This document shows, piece by piece, positions 9,611 to 18,987 of a DNA stretch of 64,000 nucleotides. Source of the stretch: Sphingobacteriaceae bacterium DW12 (GTDB lineage Bacteria; Bacteroidota; Bacteroidia; Sphingobacteriales; Sphingobacteriaceae); the NCBI GenBank assembly GCA_000783305.1, contig JROE01000005.1, positions 62,001 through 126,000 on the forward strand. Reading direction: 5' to 3'. The notes under the pieces are model-generated. The model saw nothing but the letters and a program-made list of their open reading frames with translations. It searched no databases and was not told the origin of the DNA. Numbering within the stretch: the stretch's first letter is position 1; every line of letters starts with the position of its first letter. Position numbers and translations under genes: made by a program.

Positions 9611-10609
9611 TTATTGGGGATTATAGGCCCATTTTAAATAAATAGAACCCCAAGTGAATCCACCACCAAAGGCAGCAAGAATTAGATTGTCTCCTTTTTT
9701 AAGTTGGTTTTCCCATTCCCATAAGCATAATGGGATAGTGCCACTAGTCGTATTCCCATATTTTTGAATGTTGACCATTACTTTTTCTTCGGGTAGTCCT
9801 ACACGCTCAGCTGTGGCGTCGATGATTCGTTTATTGGCTTGGTGCGGAACTAACCAATTGACACTATCTGCTGTGAGATTGTTTTTTTCCATAATCTCCG
9901 CAGCCACATCAGCCATATTGGTTACCGCAAATTTAAATACGGTACGTCCTTCTTGATAAGCATAATGCATATCTGCATCTACAGTAGCATGCGAGGCTGG
10001 GTTTAAAGAGCCTCCTCCTTTGATGTTTAAAAACTGTCCTCCCGATCCATCGGTTTTTAATATAGCGTCTTGGATTCCAAAGCCCTCTTCGTTGGGCTCT
10101 AATAATACTGCGCCACATCCATCACCAAAGAGGATGCAGGTGTTGCGGTCTTTGTAATTTACAACGGCCGACATCTTATCAGCACCCACTACCAATACTT
10201 TTTTGTGCTTGCCTGATTCTATAAATTGCGAAGCAGTATTGAGGCCAAATAGAAAACCTGAACATGCAGCCTGTAGGTCAAATCCCCAAGCATTTACGGC
10301 TCCAATCTTATCGGCCAGAATATTGGCCGTGGCAGGAAATAACATGTCTGGGGTACTGGTACAAAAAATGATAAGTTCAATATCTTTGGCGGTGATCCCC
10401 CGCTTTCTTAATAGGCCTTCTACAGCCGGTACAGCAAGATCTGAAGTAGCTTTTCCTTCTCCTTTAAGAATACGCCTTTCTTTGATACCGGTACGACTGA
10501 CAATCCACTCGTCATTGGTATCCACCATTGTTTCAAGCTCCTTATTTGTGAGGATATAGTCAGGAACATAGCCATTTACAGCTGTAATAGCTGCATGAAT
10601 TTTTGACAT
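9611..10609 (-). CDS. fabH: beta-ketoacyl-ACP synthase III
   Basis: FabH condenses acetyl-CoA (or a branched primer) with malonyl-ACP to start fatty acid synthesis. The 332-residue protein carries the complete catalytic triad: C116 (DLQAACSGFLFG), H256 (VPHQANKRI) and N286 (KYGNTTSGT). It also has the C-terminal glycine-rich AAFGGGFTWGS loop. It is 6 bp after plsX, the usual Bacteroidota arrangement, and upstream of accB. Confidence 0.96.
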   Translation of the reverse strand: MSKIHAAITAVNGYVPDYILTNKELETMVDTNDEWIVSRTGIKERRILKGEGKATSDLAVPAVEGLLRKRGITAKDIELIIFCTSTPDMLFPATANILADKIGAVNAWGFDLQAACSGFLFGLNTASQFIESGKHKKVLVVGADKMSAVVNYKDRNTCILFGDGCGAVLLEPNEEGFGIQDAILKTDGSGGQFLNIKGGGSLNPASHATVDADMHYAYQEGRTVFKFAVTNMADVAAEIMEKNNLTADSVNWLVPHQANKRIIDATAERVGLPEEKVMVNIQKYGNTTSGTIPLCLWEWENQLKKGDNLILAAFGGGFTWGSIYLKWAYNPQ

Positions 10610-10615
10610 AATACG

Positions 10616-11554
10616 TTAATTGAAAATAGATTTGATCTTATCGATTAGTTTCGATTGTATCATATCTCTTGATAGTAAAACCATATTTTTGATTGCTTCG
10701 GGTGTGGATATACCATGCCCTATGACCACAGGTGCGTTGACACCTAATACAGGCGTCCCACCATACTGTTCGTAGTTGAAGCGGTCAAAAAACTCATCTT
10801 TTATCTGTTTCTTTTTAGTGACCACATAGAAAGACTCTGCCATCTTTAGAATTACATTTCCTGTAAAACCATCACATACCATGACGTCTGCAAGATCTGT
10901 AAAGATGTCTCTTCCTTCGACATTACCAATAAAATTCAGTTGAGTGTTGTTTTTGAGTAGGGGATAGGTGGTTGAGGTAAGGATGTTTCCTTTTTCTTCT
11001 TCTTCTCCGATATTAATCAAGCCTACCTTTGGTTTGTCAATACCCCATACGTGTTCTATGTAGAGGCTTCCAAGTATAGCAAATTGATTCAGCATTTCGG
11101 GCTTACAGTCTGCATTTGCACCAACATCGAGAAGCAGCCCACTTCCCCCCTTGACCTTGGGTACATTCGTGGCAATGGCTGGTCTTAAAATTCCAGGAAT
11201 CGCTTTCACACTGAATAACGCACCTACCAACATCGCCCCTGTACTGCCTGCTGATGCGAAGGAATCTATTTCACCGTTTTTCAACAGGTCGAAACCTCTT
11301 ACGATACTTGAGTTTGGCTTTTTGGCAATGGCTTTGGTTGGATGCTCACCCATTCCGATGATTTCGGGAGCATGTACAAAGTCGAAATCATCTATTTGTG
11401 CCCCTGCTTGTTGGATGCGTTGTTTAGCATCGTATTCGTCACCTATGAGAACAATGCGTTGTTCTGCCGGTAACACTTTTTGAGTTTCAATTGCTCCTAA
11501 AATAGTGGATTCTGGAGCAAAATCACCTCCTAAAATATCTAAACCAATCTTCAT
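10616..11554 (-). CDS. plsX: phosphate acyltransferase PlsX
   Basis: PlsX makes acyl-phosphate from acyl-ACP for the PlsY step of phospholipid synthesis. The 312-residue protein starts with the family motif LDILGGDFAPE (5-15; most homologues have DAMGGD). It contains the GSTGAMLVGAL segment (about 104-114) and the C-terminal HGISTPEAIKNM. Its length is slightly below the common 320-340. It lies between rpmF and fabH in the conserved order. Confidence 0.94.
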   Translation of the reverse strand: MKIGLDILGGDFAPESTILGAIETQKVLPAEQRIVLIGDEYDAKQRIQQAGAQIDDFDFVHAPEIIGMGEHPTKAIAKKPNSSIVRGFDLLKNGEIDSFASAGSTGAMLVGALFSVKAIPGILRPAIATNVPKVKGGSGLLLDVGANADCKPEMLNQFAILGSLYIEHVWGIDKPKVGLINIGEEEEKGNILTSTTYPLLKNNTQLNFIGNVEGRDIFTDLADVMVCDGFTGNVILKMAESFYVVTKKKQIKDEFFDRFNYEQYGGTPVLGVNAPVVIGHGISTPEAIKNMVLLSRDMIQSKLIDKIKSIFN

Positions 11555-11586
11555 TCGTTATTATTTTTCAATTCAATAATACGCAA

Positions 11587-11642
11587 AAACATCCCAAAGT
11601 AAAGCATAAAATAATAAATTTCATACTTATTTTGGGATGTTT
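11587..11642 (-). terminator. possible weak terminator or attenuator between rpmF and plsX
   Basis: AAACATCCCAAA (11587-11598) pairs with TTTGGGATGTTT (11631-11642) across a 32-nt loop, and a short TTTTT follows on the minus strand. The long loop makes it weak, so part of the transcription could continue into plsX. Confidence 0.45.
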
Positions 11643-11659
11643 AAAGTCTTGAAAGATTG

Positions 11660-11851
11660 TTAGACAACTGCTGTGTTTTCGATAATTAATTTACCGTTAT
11701 AGTATAAATTGCCGTCCACTGTGTAAGCACGGTGAGGTAAATGTACTGAACCAGTCTCTTGACAAACTGTCAATGTAGGTTTTTCAGCTTTATAATGTGT
11801 TCTTCTTTTGTCTCTTCTTGATTTAGAAGTTTTACGCTTTGGATGTGCCAT
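11660..11851 (-). CDS. rpmF: 50S ribosomal protein L32
   Basis: This 63-residue basic protein has the L32 start [17 protein letters not shown] and the conserved His/Arg region near [10 protein letters not shown]. Only one cysteine is present (TVCQETG), so it is the zinc-free form of L32, which does not depend on a four-Cys ribbon. It sits between the DUF177 gene and plsX, the arrangement seen across bacteria. Confidence 0.95.
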   Translation of the reverse strand: MAHPKRKTSKSRRDKRRTHYKAEKPTLTVCQETGSVHLPHRAYTVDGNLYYNGKLIIENTAVV

Positions 11852-11865
11852 CTCGTATTTCCGTT

Positions 11866-12402
11866 TTAGTTATTTTTTATATTTCTTAGTGCCGACCACC
11901 TCGGGTCTATGTTTTCTTGTTTGTCGTCCTCTTCGGGTGCATCGAGTTGATTGATTTTACTCAGCATATCGTTGTCACACGTTTGGTTTACTCCTTGCTC
12001 ACTGCATCTGGTATAATAAGGAACTGCCACATTGATGTACTCATAGAGTAAACTTGCAATGTCAAGTTCGTAATCATTCTTTGATAGCATTAATACTTCT
12101 TCCGTATTGTCGTCCCAACTTTCTTCTGTGAATTTGACCAAGATGCGTTCCTTGATAGACAAGGGGTAAGCAAAGTCACATAAACAGATGTCGCAAGTCA
12201 GTTGAATTGTACCGTTGATGTCAAAATGCACATTTAGCATGTTTTCTTGCTTCTGTAATTCAACAGTGGCTTTCAAATTGCCATCTTTAGTAAGGGAATG
12301 CTCAAAACACTCAAAGAACTTTTTATCAATGTCAAATTCAAAACTGTGTTTCCCCGCATTTAGCCCAGAGAATGGTATTCTGTATTGTTTTAGATGTTTC
12401 AC
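11866..12402 (-). CDS. DUF177 (YceD-like) protein
   Basis: This 178-residue protein belongs to the DUF177/YceD family, almost always encoded next to rpmF and linked to 23S rRNA or ribosome maturation. A central cysteine pair (TCDICLCDF, about 85-93) and two later cysteines (CSEQG and TCDND) could bind a metal. The acidic C-terminus ([10 protein letters not shown]) is typical. It is the first gene of the rpmF-plsX-fabH-accB-accC operon. The exact molecular role is not known from the sequence. Confidence 0.88.
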   Translation of the reverse strand: MKHLKQYRIPFSGLNAGKHSFEFDIDKKFFECFEHSLTKDGNLKATVELQKQENMLNVHFDINGTIQLTCDICLCDFAYPLSIKERILVKFTEESWDDNTEEVLMLSKNDYELDIASLLYEYINVAVPYYTRCSEQGVNQTCDNDMLSKINQLDAPEEDDKQENIDPRWSALRNIKNN

Positions 12403-12421
12403 AATCCTGCATTTGAGCCTG

Positions 12422-12429
12422 CAAAGGTA
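12422..12429 (-). promoter_or_regulatory. candidate -7 element for the DUF177-rpmF-plsX-fab-acc operon
   Basis: On the minus strand this reads TACCTTTG, an exact match to the Bacteroidota TAnnTTTG consensus, 19 bp before the ATG at 12402. No well-spaced TTG was found for the -33 position, so the call is tentative. Confidence 0.5.
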
Positions 12430-12524
12430 ATTATAAATCTTATAGAAAGGAAATTTTTTTCAATTTATTTAAAGGTCCTTATGGGCCTATAAATCCTTCT
12501 TTAGTTATTACCGCAAGCGAGTTT

Positions 12525-13181
12525 CTATTCGTAATAATTTTTACCTAATTCTATTCTTTCACGATTGTTTTTCAGGCGCCAGTGATTGGTATCACGTAGT
12601 GAATAGGCACATCCGCAATATTCCTGCATGTAGAATTTTTCTTTTTTGGAGATTTCCAACATGCGTGCAGAACCACCTTTTTTGCGCCAATTGAATGTCC
12701 AGTATTCCATACCTTCGTGACGTGCTGCAGCTCTTAGTCCACAGTCATTGATTTGCTCCATGTTCTTCCACCGCGATATGCCCAATGAGCTGGATATCAC
12801 ATCGAAGCCGTTGGCTGCAGCATACTCGGCCGTTTTCTCAAAACGCATATCGAAACACATAGTACACCGAATTCCCTTCTCAGGCTCGTGTTCCATCCCT
12901 TTGGCCAACTCAAACCAGTGGTCCGCATCGTAGTCGGCATCTATAAAAGGAATATTGTGCTTTTCGGCGAATCGAATATTTTCTTCCTTACGAAGGTCAT
13001 ATTCTTTTCGGGGGTGAATGTTGGGATTATAGAAGTAAATGGTGAAATTAATATCCGAAGCTATCAATGCTTCCATTACCTCTCCTGCGCACGGGGCGCA
13101 GCAAGAATGTAAGAGTAATTTCTTGCCTTCGTTAGGTAAATCTAGTTTTTCGCGAATAATTTCTTTGCCTTCCATATCCAT
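12525..13181 (-). CDS. queH: epoxyqueuosine reductase QueH
   Basis: QueH reduces epoxyqueuosine to queuosine in tRNA, the last step of this wobble-base modification. The protein shows the family's conserved cysteines: HSCCAPC (C27, C28 and C31 in the chosen frame), CTMCFDMR, and EYCGCAYS near the C-terminus. These are the expected iron-sulfur and metal ligands. The frame extends 43 residues upstream, but that part has no homology-like character. I place the start at 13181 ([12 protein letters not shown]; 218 residues), with 13175 as an alternative. Confidence 0.9.
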   Translation of the reverse strand: MDMEGKEIIREKLDLPNEGKKLLLHSCCAPCAGEVMEALIASDINFTIYFYNPNIHPRKEYDLRKEENIRFAEKHNIPFIDADYDADHWFELAKGMEHEPEKGIRCTMCFDMRFEKTAEYAAANGFDVISSSLGISRWKNMEQINDCGLRAAARHEGMEYWTFNWRKKGGSARMLEISKKEKFYMQEYCGCAYSLRDTNHWRLKNNRERIELGKNYYE

Positions 13182-13293
13182 CCTAAATAATATACGTTGC
13201 AATTTTAAGGAAATTGAACAATATTTGCAACAATAGGCTGTTAATGTAGCAGGTGGAGCAGCTACTCCGTCTTTATATTGGGTAACTATTTTA

Positions 13294-13301
13294 TACCTTT
13301 G
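13294..13301 (+). promoter_or_regulatory. candidate -7 element for the lipoprotein gene at 13337
   Basis: TACCTTTG matches TAnnTTTG exactly and lies 35 bp before the ATG. The nearest upstream TTG (13278-13280) is only 13 bp away, shorter than the usual 17-20. Confidence 0.45.
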
Positions 13302-13336
13302 TAACAGCAAATTGTATTTAAAGTCAAGTATTAAAC

Positions 13337-14458
13337 ATGAAAAATAAGTCTCTATCTGTCGGCGTGCTCCTTTGCTTTGTATTATTAGTCGGTCTTACTG
13401 TCGCATGTAAGCGTAATGATGATGAGCCGGAACGACCAGATAATAAATTTGCGAGATTGTATGTTTCGTATTCAGATTACAATACCAATGAGGCAACTCC
13501 GGCATTCCCAACGATGGGTATCATCGAGTTGGCGGATTCAGTTGGAGAAAATGGGGACAATTCGAATGTGTTTAAATTCCGTACAGGTATCAGTATTATA
13601 TCGGGTGTAAAAGGCGGTGCAGCCATCTATTTTGACCCGCTCTTGAGAAGGGTGTATCAGAGTAGTATCAATAATTTTGCTGTTCCTGATACGCTGTTGG
13701 CCTCTATGGACTATAGAGAGGCGGGGATTCCTTCTGGGACTTTTCCAATTAGACATAATGTAACAGGCAGTGCACGAGGCATAACCACATTTGCAGAACG
13801 TAGGTATTTATACATTACGAAGGTACGGTCTCAGGGAGTCGGTACTCGAGATCCAAACCCTGTTGGGATCTATAGGTTTAATAGTGCTAGCGCGACTGGA
13901 TATGTAAGGTATGGGCAAAAAATCGTGCTGCCGGATAACTTAAGACCTTGGGGGCTGGTAATGAAAGGAAAAGATTTGTTTGTTTCCAAAACCGGCGATA
14001 ATGGAGGGGTGATGGTCTTTAAAGGTATTGCAGATAATCAAGATACCTTGATAACCAGTGATCAAGTGAAACCTGAGGAATATACCATTCAAGGTGCCAA
14101 TAACATTCGCGGGATTTCGTACAATGAGAAGTTGGACTTGCTTGCACTCACGGACTACACGTTGATAAATGGAGAGGGAAGAGATGGTCGAATATTGCTC
14201 ATTGACAAATTTTCGACCTTGCCCTCAGGACCTATTGTCCCTACAAGAATCATTCAAGGAAGTGAAACGGGACTGGAGCAACCCATTGATGTGTCGTTGG
14301 ATAGAAGGGCTGATGCCGTATTCTTATTTGTATCAGACCCTCAGAAGAAGCTAATCAGCCGATTTAAGATAGTCGACCAGGGAAATGTCAAGCCCGATGT
14401 CACAGCGAGCACGGGGTCTCTGACGCCATCTGGACTTTATTTTGACGGACGGGATTAA
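13337..14458 (+). CDS. putative lipoprotein, possibly beta-propeller-like
   Basis: I do not recognise the family. The 373-residue protein has a lipoprotein signal sequence with lipobox TVAC (Cys24), followed by a charged linker ([13 protein letters not shown]). The rest is beta-rich, with repeated blocks of the kind [19 protein letters not shown] and GRILLIDKF. These look like blades of a propeller that reports values or labels, but this is inference. It is divergent from queH, and its stop codon overlaps that of the next convergent gene by 4 bp (14455-14458). Confidence 0.7.
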   Translation: MKNKSLSVGVLLCFVLLVGLTVACKRNDDEPERPDNKFARLYVSYSDYNTNEATPAFPTMGIIELADSVGENGDNSNVFKFRTGISIISGVKGGAAIYFDPLLRRVYQSSINNFAVPDTLLASMDYREAGIPSGTFPIRHNVTGSARGITTFAERRYLYITKVRSQGVGTRDPNPVGIYRFNSASATGYVRYGQKIVLPDNLRPWGLVMKGKDLFVSKTGDNGGVMVFKGIADNQDTLITSDQVKPEEYTIQGANNIRGISYNEKLDLLALTDYTLINGEGRDGRILLIDKFSTLPSGPIVPTRIIQGSETGLEQPIDVSLDRRADAVFLFVSDPQKKLISRFKIVDQGNVKPDVTASTGSLTPSGLYFDGRD

Positions 14459-15306
14459 GGCATCTCCATGAGGTCCAGCAAAATCTGAATTTCTTCTTTT
14501 TTTTCTCGACTATCTAGCTGGTCGTAAGAGGCAACGAGATTTCGTAGTACCCTTTTGATGATGGATACATTGTCACAAGGAAGGATGTATTCATTGGCTG
14601 GAGACAGGTTGAGCTGCTTCAAAAAAGAGAGGATGTCTTCCATTTTCATAATTTGCCCTTTATTGAACACATTGATGTAGAACAATGGTTTTTCATTCAA
14701 TTCGTCATCACCCATGTAGGCGAGTACAAAATGTTTGGGTAGATTGACACCATAAATGGGAATGTCTAAGCGTTGGGCTACAATACAGTAGATACATGCC
14801 AATGTAATGGGATTTCCTTTTTTGCTCTCTAATACCTTGTTGAGATAGGAATTCTGAGGGTCATGGTAGCTAGTTGTATTCCCTGACAGACCAAAATCCT
14901 GAAAAAAGACATGATTGAGCAATTTTACTTTTTCATAAGGGCTCATATCATAAATCAATTCATACCATACTTCTCTCTTCATCTCCGCGAATTGAAACAT
15001 GATATTGTCGACATCCATTGCTGGGTATTGGTATCTATTGATGATAAGCAGTCCATTGAGCAGGTCAAAAGAATTGCTCATCTTCCAGACTTGGAGTTCA
15101 TTTTTGATTTGATCGAATTGTATGCTATGTATAATGTTTTCGATCCTTGTTTGCATAAGCACATCAAAGGAGCTTTCCCAAGATGCTTCTAGGGAAGGAA
15201 TGACTTCTGGGCCACAGGTGATGAGCTTCTGCTCTACCTCTTTGAAAATAATCATGTCCGGGTCATCCAACAATGATATTAAAGCTTTTAATTCATTATC
15301 GTTCAT
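14455..15306 (-). CDS. SirB1/transglutaminase-like family protein
   Basis: This protein resembles the SirB1 family, a degenerate transglutaminase-like fold with TPR-like helices. The diagnostic segment is NSYLNKVLESKKGNPITLACIY followed by LDIPIYGVNLPKHFVLAY, which aligns with the family's N-YL--VL--R-GIPI and GV--PGHF blocks. The frame starts at 15345, but the family-like N-terminus begins at MNDNELKALISLLDD, so I place the start at 15306 (283 residues). The catalytic cysteine region is C-containing (TLACIYC). Its biochemical function is unclear. Confidence 0.8.
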   Translation of the reverse strand: MNDNELKALISLLDDPDMIIFKEVEQKLITCGPEVIPSLEASWESSFDVLMQTRIENIIHSIQFDQIKNELQVWKMSNSFDLLNGLLIINRYQYPAMDVDNIMFQFAEMKREVWYELIYDMSPYEKVKLLNHVFFQDFGLSGNTTSYHDPQNSYLNKVLESKKGNPITLACIYCIVAQRLDIPIYGVNLPKHFVLAYMGDDELNEKPLFYINVFNKGQIMKMEDILSFLKQLNLSPANEYILPCDNVSIIKRVLRNLVASYDQLDSREKKEEIQILLDLMEMP

Positions 15307-15399
15307 AAACGAAAATACCATTTTTGAAAGGAAATAGCAAACCAATTATGGTGACAAATATTCTTTCACAAAAGTTTCAGTTTTTCTTGCTCTCCTATT

Positions 15400-16059
15400 T
15401 TATTTGACTTGACCGTCGAATAAGTTTATGATTCTTTTGCCATACATGGCATTCGTTTCGGAATGTGTTACTTGGACGATAGTGACCCCTTCCTCATTCA
15501 ATTGCTTGAACAATTCCATAATTTCTTCTCCTTGTTTCGAATTCAGATTTCCTGTAGGCTCATCCGCCAATAACAATTTTGGGGCTGTCGCCAACGCTCT
15601 AGCAATTCCTACAATCTGTTGCTGGCCACCGGATAGCTGCGACGGGAAGAGGTCTTTCTTGCCTACCATGCTGAAGCGATCAAGCATATCTCCTATAATA
15701 GCTTTTCGTTCTTTGCTTGATAGGTTTTTATAGATGAGTGGTGCTTCGATGTTTTCATATACGGTAAGTTCTTCTATTAGGTGGTACGATTGAAATATAT
15801 ATCCTATGTTGGACTGAAACAGATCTGTTCTTTTTTTTGGTTTTAAGGAAAAGACATTTTCGTTCATAAAATAATAACCTCCCTCGTTTGGTTCATCCAG
15901 CAATCCAATGACATTCAGTAAGGTCGACTTGCCAGAGCCGGAAGGCCCCATGATCGAAACAAATTCGCCTTGTTGTATCTCTAAATTGACGTCTTTAAGA
16001 ACAAAAGAACGGATTCCTCCAGTGTCGTACCATCTGAAAATATGTTTTAATCTAATCAT
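15400..16059 (-). CDS. ABC transporter ATP-binding protein (MacB/LolD type)
   Basis: This 219-residue ATPase pairs with the FtsX-type permease encoded 75 bp upstream. Walker A is GPSGSGKS (38-45), the signature is LSGGQ (142-146), Walker B is LLLADEP (162-168), and the switch His lies in VTHSE. The residue after LSGGQQQ is Ile149, where most MacB/LolD proteins have Arg (QQQRVAIARA); here it reads QQQIVGIARA. The family couples ATP binding to mechanical movement of a periplasmic domain rather than to transport through the membrane. The substrate is unknown. Confidence 0.9.
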   Translation of the reverse strand: MIRLKHIFRWYDTGGIRSFVLKDVNLEIQQGEFVSIMGPSGSGKSTLLNVIGLLDEPNEGGYYFMNENVFSLKPKKRTDLFQSNIGYIFQSYHLIEELTVYENIEAPLIYKNLSSKERKAIIGDMLDRFSMVGKKDLFPSQLSGGQQQIVGIARALATAPKLLLADEPTGNLNSKQGEEIMELFKQLNEEGVTIVQVTHSETNAMYGKRIINLFDGQVK

Positions 16060-16134
16060 TTCTTGTGTTATTGAAGTTGTCTTAGTATAAGTAGTTATTG
16101 GGTGATGAACGGATGCATCGACGTTATATTTTTA

Positions 16135-18543
16135 TCATTCATTTCTTAAGCTATCGACCGGATTTGCTTTGGCGGCTTTAAATGTCTGAAAACTGACGGT
16201 GATCAATGCGATACAGACAACGACAATTCCCGCAAAGACAAACATCCACCATTTTGGGTCAATGTGATACGCAAAATTGTCCAGCCACTTGTTCATGGTA
16301 ATCCAAGATATGGGAGTTGCAATGCATAGTGAAACAATCAGCAGCTTAATAAAGTCAGAGGAAAGCAACATGACCAAATTGTAGACAGATGCTCCCAGTA
16401 CTTTACGGACACCGATTTCTTTTGTGCGTTGTTGGGCTGTATATGTTACAAGTCCTAATAAGCCGAGACAGGCTATGAATAAAGCAAGACCTGAAAATGC
16501 AGCAAAAAGTCTTCTGAAATTGTAATCAGCCTCATATTGACGATTAAAATTATCATCTAGAAAGCTGTATAGAAAAGGGCGGGTAGGGACGAGCTCGGCC
16601 CAGAGTTTAGCTATCCGTGTAATAGTCTCTGGATGATTCATGTTTTGGATATTGATAGTTAAATAGCGACTGCTACTGGGTTCTAGTCGTAATGCCAAGG
16701 GTTCAATTTTGCGGTGCAAAGAAAGGTAATTGAAATCTTTCACGACACCTATTACTGTCCCTTCTTTCCCCCATTGTCTGAACTGTTTTCCAATTATATC
16801 TTGCGGATTAGAGTACCCCCATAATCGTGCAGCAGATTCATTGATAACAAGTGAATGCGCAGTGTCTGCAGGAAAATCTCTTGAGTAAGGTCTGCCCGCT
16901 GCCATTTTTATCCCCATATTGGGGATAAAATCTACATCTACTTCAAAAAGAGAGGGAGCGAACAAGGTCATTTTCTCGTCAGTAGACATAATTTCTGTAC
17001 CTGCATTTGGGAAGAATGTTCCTGGTACGGTGCGTGACGCTGTCACTGATAATACATCTCTGTCTTTTGATAGAGTTGTTTTGATGACCTCTAGGTTATT
17101 GTTGACGTTTTGATCGAAATTATAGTCGATGAAAAGTCGCTGTGCCTTTTGAAATCCAAGATCCTGCTGCTGCAATTGATTCAATTGTGAGAAGACAATA
17201 ACTGTTCCTGCAATAAGGGAGATGGAAAGAAAAAATTGAAAAACGACCAGTCCTCTGCGCAAAAATATCCCCCCCTTAGCATTGCTGAAAGCACCTTTTA
17301 ATACCTTTATGGGCTTTAAATTAGCCAATATCAATGCCGGATAACAAGCTGCCAAAATCCCTGTCAGAATTGTGACAAGAACGAAAATAGCCCAAGTGTT
17401 GCTATTGAGTAATGCTATGTATGTAAAATATTTTCCAGAGAATGCTTCCATAAAAGGGAGGGAAATAATGACGAGGATAATAGCTAGCAGTGCACCTATA
17501 AAAACCAGTACCAGTGACTCTGACATAAATTGTACAATAAGGTCACTTTTATTAGCACCAATGGTTTTTCTAATGCCCACTTCCTTAGCTCGTTCCATTG
17601 ATCTTGAAGTGGCAAGATTCATGAAATTCACACATGCAATCAGCAAGATAAACCCACCGATAATAGCGAATATATATAGATTTTGATAGCTTCCAAGGAT
17701 ACCGGGTTGCCTGTCGGCGGGAGAGTGCATATATGCTGTTAGCAAGGGCTCGATATGGAAGTTATATTTTCCATCTGTTATATGATGGCGTTTTAGGAAA
17801 TCTGGAATTTTATGTTGGAATCGGGTGGTATCAAACTGTTTTGATGCTAGAAAATAGGTGTAAAAGTCTACGTAACCCCAACCTTCCTGTTCAAAAACAC
17901 TCGGCCGGGCTTTTCTAAAGGTACTCATGGATAATAAAGCATCGAAGGTGAAGTGTGAATTCGTAGGCACGTCTGCTATCACAGCCGTGACCGTATAAAG
18001 ACCGGCCTCAGCTCGACCGGCGGCTAATCCGCCTTCAATTGTTTTGCCGATTGGATTTTGGTCACCAAAGTATTTTCTTGCAGTACTTTCTGTGAGAACT
18101 ACTGAATATGCTTTTTCTAAAGCAAAAGTAAGGTCGCCGATCAATACTTTCCAGCTGAATACATCGAAGGCGGTAGCGTCCATGAAGAATACGCGTTCCT
18201 CTTGAAACGTATTTTCACCTTGTTTAAAAAGGATAGATACCTGACCGGAAAACTGAACGACTTTTTCGATTTCGGGAAAGTCGGCTTTTAGGGCAGCGCC
18301 AATTGGGGCATTTCCCCACACTTGATGTTGATCTGTATTACCCACTTCTTTACGATCGTGTATTACTCTGTAAATACGGTCTTTATTTACATGATATTGG
18401 TCATAAGAGAGTTCGTTCTGAATATAAATAACGATTAATAAACAACAGGCTAAACCGATAGCCAAACCGATAATATTTATAGTGGCATATCCCTTATTCC
18501 TTAAGATGTTACGCCAAGCGATTTTTAGGTAATTCTGTATCAT
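16135..18543 (-). CDS. FtsX/MacB-family ABC transporter permease
   Basis: This 802-residue protein is a double-module permease common in Bacteroidota. A first membrane helix (about 20-41) is followed by a MacB-type periplasmic domain (about 45-280), an FtsX domain (about 285-405), a second helix and periplasmic domain (about 425-665), and a second FtsX domain to the end. The two coupling segments MERAKEVGIRKTIGA and QRTKEIGVRKVLGA, which contact the ATPase, are both clear. With the ATPase downstream it forms a complete transporter of the tripartite or mechanotransmission type; no adaptor gene is adjacent. Confidence 0.92.
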   Translation of the reverse strand: MIQNYLKIAWRNILRNKGYATINIIGLAIGLACCLLIVIYIQNELSYDQYHVNKDRIYRVIHDRKEVGNTDQHQVWGNAPIGAALKADFPEIEKVVQFSGQVSILFKQGENTFQEERVFFMDATAFDVFSWKVLIGDLTFALEKAYSVVLTESTARKYFGDQNPIGKTIEGGLAAGRAEAGLYTVTAVIADVPTNSHFTFDALLSMSTFRKARPSVFEQEGWGYVDFYTYFLASKQFDTTRFQHKIPDFLKRHHITDGKYNFHIEPLLTAYMHSPADRQPGILGSYQNLYIFAIIGGFILLIACVNFMNLATSRSMERAKEVGIRKTIGANKSDLIVQFMSESLVLVFIGALLAIILVIISLPFMEAFSGKYFTYIALLNSNTWAIFVLVTILTGILAACYPALILANLKPIKVLKGAFSNAKGGIFLRRGLVVFQFFLSISLIAGTVIVFSQLNQLQQQDLGFQKAQRLFIDYNFDQNVNNNLEVIKTTLSKDRDVLSVTASRTVPGTFFPNAGTEIMSTDEKMTLFAPSLFEVDVDFIPNMGIKMAAGRPYSRDFPADTAHSLVINESAARLWGYSNPQDIIGKQFRQWGKEGTVIGVVKDFNYLSLHRKIEPLALRLEPSSSRYLTINIQNMNHPETITRIAKLWAELVPTRPFLYSFLDDNFNRQYEADYNFRRLFAAFSGLALFIACLGLLGLVTYTAQQRTKEIGVRKVLGASVYNLVMLLSSDFIKLLIVSLCIATPISWITMNKWLDNFAYHIDPKWWMFVFAGIVVVCIALITVSFQTFKAAKANPVDSLRNE

Positions 18544-18987
18544 TGTTGTTTTTTATCTAACAAGCTGTGTATTAGATGGGCTTCCTCTTTGATTTACTTT
18601 TCAAAATCCAGTTGCCTTCTTTCTGATGCCAAGTTATGTATAATGTTGTGCCATTTTTGTAAATATTTGTTTATTAGTACGTTGTCTATTTTAGTTTGTT
18701 TTTTAATGTTCGTATTCGGACAGTTGTTGTTCGGAGGCGGACAGATTTTTTTTGCATCCCAATATCTTGCAGTTATTTGGTAAGCTGTGATGGAGGGATG
18801 GGATGATTTTTTTAAGATAAAAGAGGCCTTAATTGAAATAATAGCGATGGTTTTTTCTACACTTGTACGGTGTAATTCATTTAATCAATCCATTGTAATT
18901 TAAGTTGTTGTGTGTTTTATTGTCTTTATTTGTAGGATAATATTCATAAGTTTGATTATCTTAGGAACCTAATATTATCATCTACTT
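18544..18987. other. 444-bp intergenic region with a 21-bp-spaced direct repeat
   Basis: This AT-rich stretch separates the divergent permease and M23 peptidase genes. A 64-codon frame at 18589-18783 looks accidental. CGGACAG occurs at 18717-18723 and again at 18738-18744, exactly 21 bp apart (two helical turns), with TTCGGA starting at 18715 and 18730. No other gene or RNA was recognised. Confidence 0.4.
18947..18954 (+). promoter_or_regulatory. candidate -7 element for the M23-bactofilin operon
   Basis: TAAGTTTG matches TAnnTTTG and lies 33 bp before the ATG at 18988. The candidate -33 elements are spaced 14 bp (TTTG at 18929) or 24 bp (TTG at 18920), neither ideal. Confidence 0.35.

Noticed and set aside
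18589..18783. 64-codon frame with hydrophobic residues in the permease/M23 gap
   Set aside because: Hydrophobic bias follows from T-rich DNA; there is no promoter or family resemblance, and the composition matches surrounding non-coding sequence.
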